Source: Bacillota bacterium
GTDB lineage: Bacteria; Bacillota; Clostridia; Lachnospirales; Lachnospiraceae
DNA: 11,323 nucleotides
Direction: 5' to 3'
NCBI GenBank assembly: GCA_023428655.1
Contig: JAEYXC010000472.1
Span: forward strand, 1 to 11,323
Below, piece by piece: positions 6,402 to 11,323 of the stretch. Position 1 is the stretch's first letter. Each line of letters begins with the position of its first letter. Both the position numbers and the translations under genes were made by a program. A model generated the notes under the pieces. The model did no database searches. It was not told the DNA's origin and was given only the letters and a program-made list of their open reading frames with translations.

Positions 6402-6862
6402 TATCTGTCCTCCCCATTGAACGCAGGTTTGCTATAATTAAAGCTGTTCAGCTCATCCACTTCCTTTCGCTCTTCGGCATCAAATTCCAATAAATATTCT
6501 TCAAATGCCTTTTCCTTGAGCCTTTCCTGTGTTTTTCTTTCTACCATGGCATCACTGAGTCTTATTCGCGCTATTTCAAGTCTGTGTGCTGCGTTCCTGA
6601 CTGCTGTCGTTTGCTGCTTTATATTATGTCCCATCACTTCAATCGCATGTTCACACTGCCTAATCTTTATTAAATCAAGCTTATCGCTGTGAAGAATTCG
6701 AAGCTCATTCTCAAAGCCATCCTTGCGCTGCTTCAAAAGCTCCAGCTTCTCTTCTTCCCTTGTAAGGCGAAGTCTAGCCATACCATAAGCAATCTTGGCC
6801 TGATCCTCCAGCTTCTTTTTTACCTGAAGCAAATTTTCCATACTATATCTGAATTTTTTCAT
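6401..6862 (-). CDS. fliJ: FliJ, flagellar export ATPase stalk/chaperone
   Basis: A 153-residue, almost wholly helical protein rich in Lys, Glu and Arg, forming the antiparallel coiled coil that inserts into the FliI hexamer and links it to the export gate FlhA. The start MKKFRYSMENLLQVKKKLED (1-20) is typical of FliJ, with heptad-like leucines through LRLTREEEKLELLKQRK. Length matches the family (about 147). ATG at 6862 overlaps the fliI stop as TAATG. The nearest ribosome-like GGAG is 14 bases away, so initiation probably depends on ribosomes finishing fliI. FliJ sequences diverge quickly, so position between fliI and ylxF carries much of the weight. Confidence 0.92.
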   Translation of the reverse strand: MKKFRYSMENLLQVKKKLEDQAKIAYGMARLRLTREEEKLELLKQRKDGFENELRILHSDKLDLIKIRQCEHAIEVMGHNIKQQTTAVRNAAHRLEIARIRLSDAMVERKTQERLKEKAFEEYLLEFDAEERKEVDELNSFNYSKPAFNGEDR

Positions 6863-8175
6863 TATTGATTAAAAATCTCCATTAGAATCGCGATTTCATC
6901 CTTAAAATTCAACTTCGAATTAACATCTTGCTGAAGAAAAGCATTTACTTCTTTTATTTTCGCAATCGCATTATCAATGTCCGGATTCGATCCGCTCTTG
7001 TAAGCGCCAATGTTTATAAGGTCCTCGGCATCCTGATAGGTTGCTAGAACGTTTTTCAATTTTCCTGCCGCTGCCTTATGCTCCTTTGTTACAATAGAAC
7101 TCATACAACGGGAAATACTTTGAAGAACATCAATCGCCGGGTAATGATTTTTGTGACCCAGTTTACGAGACAGCATAATATGTCCATCCAGAATACTTCT
7201 TGCCGTGTCCGTAATCGGCTCGTTAAAATCATCTCCGTCGACAAGTACGGTATAAAGTCCGGTAATGGAGCCATGCTCTGAATTACCGGCACGCTCTAAA
7301 AGCTTTGGCATCTCAGAATACACACTGGGAGGATACCCTCGGGATACCGGGGGCTCACCGGATGCAAGTCCGATTTCCCGCTGTGCCATGGAAAAACGAG
7401 TCAGGGAGTCCATCATAAGCAATACATCCTTACCCTGATCTCGAAAATACTCCGCAATTGCAGTGGCCGTTTTCGCTGCCTTCTTTCGTATCAAGGCTGG
7501 TTTGTCAGAGGTAGCAACCACAAGAACGGAGCGCTTGATACCTTCTTCACCAAGGTCTCGCTCTATGAACTCACGAACCTCTCTACCACGCTCTCCGATC
7601 AATGCTATTACATTTATATCCGCCTTTGTATTTCTTGCAAACATACCGAGCAATGTGCTTTTACCAACACCACTGCCCGCAAATATCCCAATTCTTTGTC
7701 CTTTTCCAACCGTAAGCATTCCATCCACGGCCTTTACACCAAGAGGAAGAACCTCATCAATAATTTTACGTTTGAGAGGATCCGGAGGTGGTGCCTCCGC
7801 AGGATAATACTGACTTCTTGTAAGCACACTGTCATCCATGGGATTCCCCAACCCGTCCAAGGTCTTACCAAGAAGTTCTTTTCCGACTGGTACCTTAAAA
7901 GCAGATCCCGAATTCTCCACGAGACTTCCGATGCCTACTCCGGTCATATCGTCGTAGGGCATTAAAAGAATTCGATTTTCACGGAAACCTACTACCTCTG
8001 CAGGAATTTTATGGAGATTATCCTCTCCTGTTATGTAACAAACATCATTAAGGTTTGCACTGGGACCGGAGGCTTCGATGGTAAGACCAACCATTTTTAC
8101 TACCCTACCGATTTCCTGTTCATAGGATTTATCCTTCAGCACTCTGTATTTGTCAAAATTAATCGATAACATCAT
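6862..8175 (-). CDS. fliI: FliI, flagellum-specific export ATPase
   Basis: ATPase of the flagellar type III export apparatus, related to the F1 beta subunit; it forms a hexamer at the cytoplasmic face and prepares substrates for the proton-driven gate. It has 437 residues, the usual size. Visible: N-terminal beta-barrel (about 1-95), Walker A AGSGVGKST (166-174) with K172 and S173, the GERGREVREF segment (194-203) containing a conserved glutamate, Walker B VLLMMD (251-256), and the family signature SLTRFSMAQREIGLASGEPP just after it. The C-terminal helical domain follows, with DAEDLINIGAY. Starts at 8175 and 8172 are adjacent ATG codons; AGGA lies only a few bases upstream, so the second may be used as well. 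It follows fliH by 39 bases. Confidence 0.98.
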   Translation of the reverse strand: MMLSINFDKYRVLKDKSYEQEIGRVVKMVGLTIEASGPSANLNDVCYITGEDNLHKIPAEVVGFRENRILLMPYDDMTGVGIGSLVENSGSAFKVPVGKELLGKTLDGLGNPMDDSVLTRSQYYPAEAPPPDPLKRKIIDEVLPLGVKAVDGMLTVGKGQRIGIFAGSGVGKSTLLGMFARNTKADINVIALIGERGREVREFIERDLGEEGIKRSVLVVATSDKPALIRKKAAKTATAIAEYFRDQGKDVLLMMDSLTRFSMAQREIGLASGEPPVSRGYPPSVYSEMPKLLERAGNSEHGSITGLYTVLVDGDDFNEPITDTARSILDGHIMLSRKLGHKNHYPAIDVLQSISRCMSSIVTKEHKAAAGKLKNVLATYQDAEDLINIGAYKSGSNPDIDNAIAKIKEVNAFLQQDVNSKLNFKDEIAILMEIFNQ

Positions 8176-8214
8176 ATCCTGCTTTCTATTTATATCGACA
8201 TTACTTGCATAAAA

Positions 8215-8997
8215 CTAAATACCTGCGATTAATTTTAAGTCTGTAATTAAGTTGCTTAGTTGAATATCAAGGCTACAATTGATAACCTTGAGCTCAGTTT
8301 CAATGAGGCACTGATTCTTTTCCAGATTAGCATCCTCAACAATATATAGGAGGACCTCTCTTCCGATTGCAGCAAGCAGTAGCTCCCTGTGCATGGAAAT
8401 ATATTCATAATCCTCTTTTGATACTTTAATGGTATACTCCTCAGATTTATCCATATTCTTTAAGGCCTTATCCACCAGATATAGGATAACCTCATTATCT
8501 TCAATTAGGATACCGGTAATCTTCTCTACCAGCGAGGCAATAATTTCAGCCATCTGAGGCTCCAAGGAAGCTGCCATGTTTTCATATTCCTGCTTCAAAT
8601 GGCGCGCCTTTTCCTCATAATCGGATTTTATCTGCTTCATCTCCTTCTGGCTTTGAAGCATTCCATCCCCATAACCCTTTTTTTGTCCCTCTTGATATGC
8701 CTCTTGCTTCATTCTCTCCGCTTCTTTTCGCGCATTCTCAAGAATATGATTTGCTTCGCTTTTGGCATCTTCAAGTAGCTCAGTGGCTCTTTTCGTAAGC
8801 TCTTCCTTTGTAGGTCCCGGGTCGATTACCATTGCCTGAATTCCCTCTACGAACTCACCGTCTGTCGGAGCCAAGGATATGGCCACTGCTTTCTTGCGCC
8901 GATCTTCAAGCTCCCGATCAATTCGTGTATGTGTATCAATGGTTATTTTAGATGCTTCTTCATACCGAATGGTATAAGCTTTAATCATATTAGACAA
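8215..8997 (-). CDS. fliH: FliH, flagellar export ATPase regulator
   Basis: Peripheral stator and inhibitor of FliI, linking the ATPase to the C ring; related to V/F-ATPase peripheral stalk proteins. With a TTG start it has 260 residues. The start MSNMIKAYTIRYEEASK resembles the SN-x-IK start common in Firmicutes FliH. A long charged helix rich in Glu, Lys, Ala and Gln covers about 65-150, including the family-like EAYQEGQKKGYGDG near 110. A C-terminal FliH/YscL-like domain follows (about 155-260). TTG at 8997 has GGAGGTGA 8 bases upstream; ATG at 8988 would be 17 bases away. An ATG-less extension to 9093 would run deep into fliG and is rejected. With the TTG start it overlaps the fliG end by 8 bases. 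Confidence 0.9.
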   Translation of the reverse strand: MSNMIKAYTIRYEEASKITIDTHTRIDRELEDRRKKAVAISLAPTDGEFVEGIQAMVIDPGPTKEELTKRATELLEDAKSEANHILENARKEAERMKQEAYQEGQKKGYGDGMLQSQKEMKQIKSDYEEKARHLKQEYENMAASLEPQMAEIIASLVEKITGILIEDNEVILYLVDKALKNMDKSEEYTIKVSKEDYEYISMHRELLLAAIGREVLLYIVEDANLEKNQCLIETELKVINCSLDIQLSNLITDLKLIAGI

Positions 8998-10003
8998 TGA
9001 TCTCGTCACCTCCACCTCTAGAAATGATAATTTCCGAGGAATCCTCCAGCTTTCTGATAATGTTAACAATCTTCTGCTGTGCTTCTTCCACATCCTTCAA
9101 ACGAACAGGACCCATATATTCCATATCCTCACGAATCATGGAAGCGAGACGCTTCGATAGGTTATTAAAGATAACATTCTGCACCTCTTCATTGGAGCCC
9201 TTAAGAGCAACAGCAAGCTCATTATTATCAACCTCGCGAAGAACTCTCTGAATGGACTTATCATCAAGACTTAAAATATCCTCGAATACGAACATCTTAC
9301 GTCTGATTTCATCCGCCAACTCAGGCTCTTCTATCTCTAAGGTTTCCATAATATGCTTCTCTGTACCGCGATCTACGGTATTTAAGATTTCTACGATAGA
9401 ATCCACACCACCAACAATGGTATAGTCCTGATTTACCAAGGATGCCAGCTTTCGCTCCAATACTCTCTCTACCTCTTTGATTACATCCGGTGAGGTACGA
9501 TCCATTTGTGCGATACGTTTTGCGACATCCGCTTGCTTATCCGGTGATAAGGAGGAAATGATCGTTGAAGCCTGTTGGGGTGAAAGATAGGATAATATCA
9601 AAGCAATGGTCTGGGGGTGCTCGTCCTGAATAAAGTTCAACAACTGAGTTGCATCCGTTTTACGAACGAACTCGAAAGGACGAACCTGCAAGGAAGCGGT
9701 CAGCTTACCGATAACATCCCTTGCCTTTTCCGCGCCAAGTGCTTTCTCAAGCAATTCCTTCGCATAGGAAATACCACCCTCTGCGATATACTGCTGAGCC
9801 AAACAAATTTCATAAAATTCATCCATAACCTGATCCTTCGTCGCCGGAGAGATGCTTCTGGTATTGGCAATCTCCAAGGTCATGGTCTCGATTTCTTCTT
9901 CCTTCAGATGCTTAAAAATACTTGCAGAGCGTTCCGGCCCAAGGGAGATTAACAAGATAGCCGCTTTTTGAACTCCGGTTATTTCACCATCTTTTCTTGC
10001 CAT
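8990..10003 (-). CDS. fliG: FliG, flagellar motor switch protein
   Basis: C-ring protein that couples stator force to rotor rotation and sits on the MS ring. It has 337 residues, as in Bacillus subtilis (338). Visible: N domain (1-100) that binds the FliF tail, middle domain with the EHPQ motif (128-131) for FliM binding, the MFVFED hinge segment (237-242) and the C-terminal torque helix. In that helix R285, E292, D293 and R301 align with E. coli R281, D288, D289 and R297, so the charge pattern is kept. Start: ATG at 10003 (MARKDGE, as in Bacillus MARRDQ) lies 7 bases after GGAGG; a TTG at 10009 would be only 1 base from it. The ribosome site directly follows the fliF stop codon. Confidence 0.98.
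   Translation of the reverse strand: MARKDGEITGVQKAAILLISLGPERSASIFKHLKEEEIETMTLEIANTRSISPATKDQVMDEFYEICLAQQYIAEGGISYAKELLEKALGAEKARDVIGKLTASLQVRPFEFVRKTDATQLLNFIQDEHPQTIALILSYLSPQQASTIISSLSPDKQADVAKRIAQMDRTSPDVIKEVERVLERKLASLVNQDYTIVGGVDSIVEILNTVDRGTEKHIMETLEIEEPELADEIRRKMFVFEDILSLDDKSIQRVLREVDNNELAVALKGSNEEVQNVIFNNLSKRLASMIREDMEYMGPVRLKDVEEAQQKIVNIIRKLEDSSEIIISRGGGDEIIV
9006..9013 (-). promoter_or_regulatory. Ribosome binding site deciding the fliH start
   Basis: GGAGGTGA on the minus strand, inside the last codons of fliG. It is 8 bases before the TTG at 8997 but 17 bases before the ATG at 8988, so it favours the TTG start. Confidence 0.6.
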
Positions 10004-10010
10004 GATCAAT

Positions 10011-10017
10011 CCTCCTT
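10011..10017 (-). promoter_or_regulatory. Ribosome binding site deciding the fliG start
   Basis: AAGGAGG overlaps the fliF stop codon (TAAGGAGG) and stands 7 bases before ATG at 10003. This supports the 337-residue product over the TTG start at 10009, and suggests coupling to the end of fliF translation. Confidence 0.75.
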
Positions 10018-11323
10018 AGTTCCACTCTTCATTCAACCAGTTACGTAACAGCTGTGCTACTGCTTCCGGCTTTTCGTCAACAAACTTCTCTATCATCTTA
10101 CGAACCTCGGATACCTCATTAAATTCAATATCCTCAATGGACTGATTTTCCTTCGTCGTTGCCAGAAGCTGTTCCACGGATAACTCCGGTTCAAGTTCGG
10201 TAACCTCTACGGGGCCCACTCCCTTAAATACAACAAACACTAACAACCCAACGATTAATACCGCAAGAATAATCTGCAGATAATCGGTCCAGGCTCTGAC
10301 TGTCTGTGCCTTCGGAAGAAATACCGGCTGCTCATATGCCGATATTGAGATTCGATCCTCGGCAATCCCCGTCGCCATTGATACCATGGTTAGAATAGAG
10401 GGATCAACGGGAACCATCTTACTGCCATCGTTCTGCAATGCATATTCTTCAAAGGAAATGTCAGTTAATAGGCCCTCAAGCTCCATATCCTCTTCCTTGT
10501 AATTGATCACCTTGCGAAGCACGATGCTGATAGAAGATTCCTCCGGAACGATTGCGCCGATTTCATATTCTGTATTGGTAACCCTTTCATTGGGTAAATA
10601 GTCGTATTCTTCAATCTCTACACTTCCGTTGTTAGAGTTCGAATCCTGAAGCATATAGCCTGTCTCATCATTAGAGTCGGTTCCAGGGATACCACCCGAG
10701 GTATTGGCATTCTCTGAGTTGTAGGTATAGCTATGGCTATATAGACCTTGATCCTGGCCTTCGGCAGGGAGATATTCGGTATACAGCTCCGTTACCTTAT
10801 CCATATTAAAGGTCAGGTTCGGCATTATCTCTACATCGTCATAACCACTCTTAAGTAGTCCCATATAAAGATTATTAATAAAGGTGTTGCGAAGTCTCTC
10901 CTTAAAATCCTCATTGGAATTGGCACTTCCGGAATAGAGATCCTGTTCTCCGCCGTATAAGAGATTGCCCGCCTGATCCGCAACCTTGATCTTTTCGGCT
11001 GTTTTATTACCAATGACGGAAGCCACCGTTTCTGCGATTGTCTCCGCTGTTTGTACATTAAAATCGTCATTGACCGTAAGTAATACACTGGCACTGGTAT
11101 CCTGTGCCTCAGTCAATATGGAGGTACCGGTTTCTGTCGGAATGTAGTATACCTGGGCATCCTCCACACCCTCCATGGTACGTATGTAATTTCTTAATTG
11201 ATTCTGCAAGTAGAGATTTAACTTGAGAGTTCGATCGCTATTTGTAGTACTAAGACTATTACTTAGAAGCTCATCAACGGTCAAGCCGGTGGACGGCATA
11301 TCGTTGCTGGCTAAGAGTAAAAT
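10016..11323 (-). CDS. fliF: FliF, flagellar MS-ring protein (partial, N-terminus outside window)
   Basis: Forms the membrane MS ring, the base on which the rotor and export gate are built. The frame is open to the right edge, reading ILLLASNDMPST and onward, so 435 residues are present. About 90-120 residues, including the first membrane helix, lie outside the window. Visible: ring-building motif domains at the start (LNLYLQNQLRNYIRTMEGVE, DAQVYYIP), a Ser/Asn/Gly-rich insertion typical of the beta-collar region (about 205-245), a second membrane helix (QIILAVLIVGLLVFVVFK, about 350-367) and a cytoplasmic tail ending VRKMIEKFVDEKPEAVAQLL then RNWLNEEWN, which binds the FliG N domain. The stop is 12 bases before the fliG ATG. 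The ATG at 11299 is internal, not the real start. Confidence 0.97.
   Translation of the reverse strand: MLLLASNDMPSTGLTVDELLSNSLSTTNSDRTLKLNLYLQNQLRNYIRTMEGVEDAQVYYIPTETGTSILTEAQDTSASVLLTVNDDFNVQTAETIAETVASVIGNKTAEKIKVADQAGNLLYGGEQDLYSGSANSNEDFKERLRNTFINNLYMGLLKSGYDDVEIMPNLTFNMDKVTELYTEYLPAEGQDQGLYSHSYTYNSENANTSGGIPGTDSNDETGYMLQDSNSNNGSVEIEEYDYLPNERVTNTEYEIGAIVPEESSISIVLRKVINYKEEDMELEGLLTDISFEEYALQNDGSKMVPVDPSILTMVSMATGIAEDRISISAYEQPVFLPKAQTVRAWTDYLQIILAVLIVGLLVFVVFKGVGPVEVTELEPELSVEQLLATTKENQSIEDIEFNEVSEVRKMIEKFVDEKPEAVAQLLRNWLNEEWN

Noticed and set aside
8998..9093. N-terminal extension of FliH up to 9093
   Set aside because: It would lie wholly inside the fliG C-terminal coding region, lacks FliH-like sequence and ignores the GGAGGTGA site at 9006-9013.
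10338..10345. GCCGATAT on the plus strand, a perfect sigma-28 type -10 element
   Set aside because: It lies inside fliF coding sequence, antisense to the operon, and no TAAA stands about 15 bases upstream (the bases there read AAAT). No gene follows on the plus strand.

Overview
The window is one stretch of a bacterial flagellar (fla/che-type) operon. All twelve genes lie on the minus strand, so transcription runs from the right edge (11323) to the left edge (1). Base composition is moderately AT-rich, Shine-Dalgarno sites are strong (AGGAGG type), and the gene order is fliF-fliG-fliH-fliI-fliJ-ylxF-fliK-flgD-(flagellar operon protein)-flgE-flbD/swrD-motA. This order, with a YlxF/MotE-like gene between fliJ and fliK and an FlbD/SwrD gene just before the stator genes, is typical of Firmicutes and especially motile Clostridia. 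I infer a Lachnospiraceae-like clostridium; genus or species cannot be fixed from this sequence.

Right part (about 10016-11323): the C-terminal four fifths of FliF, the MS-ring protein, cut by the window edge. Then come the switch protein FliG (8990-10003), the export ATPase regulator FliH (8215-8997, probably TTG start), the export ATPase FliI (6862-8175), its stalk protein FliJ (6401-6862) and the membrane-anchored YlxF/MotE-like protein (5631-6401). The fliI/fliJ and fliJ/ylxF junctions are TAATG overlaps. This block builds the base of the motor and the type III export engine.

Middle (5483-5630): a 148-base leader between ylxF and fliK. It holds two near-identical palindromic hairpins repeated with a 39-base period, plus a third, terminator-like hairpin. 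It is the most unusual non-coding structure in the window.

Left part: the hook block of FliK (hook-length ruler and substrate switch), FlgD (hook cap), a conserved flagellar operon protein of unknown function (TIGR02530 type) and FlgE (hook). After a 160-base spacer with a stable hairpin come FlbD/SwrD and MotA (stator, TTG start likely). motB is expected just beyond the left edge.

Together the genes cover the MS ring, the C-ring switch, the export ATPase complex, hook assembly with length control, and the torque-generating stator. There is no sign of mobile elements, CRISPR, tRNA/rRNA or horizontal transfer. No gene-free stretch exceeds 160 bases. I do not see an undescribed multi-gene system. 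The points worth a second look are the fliK leader repeats, the flgE-flbD spacer, the uncharacterised small protein, the Na+-type residues in MotA, and the FliG-like helical repeats in the YlxF tail.
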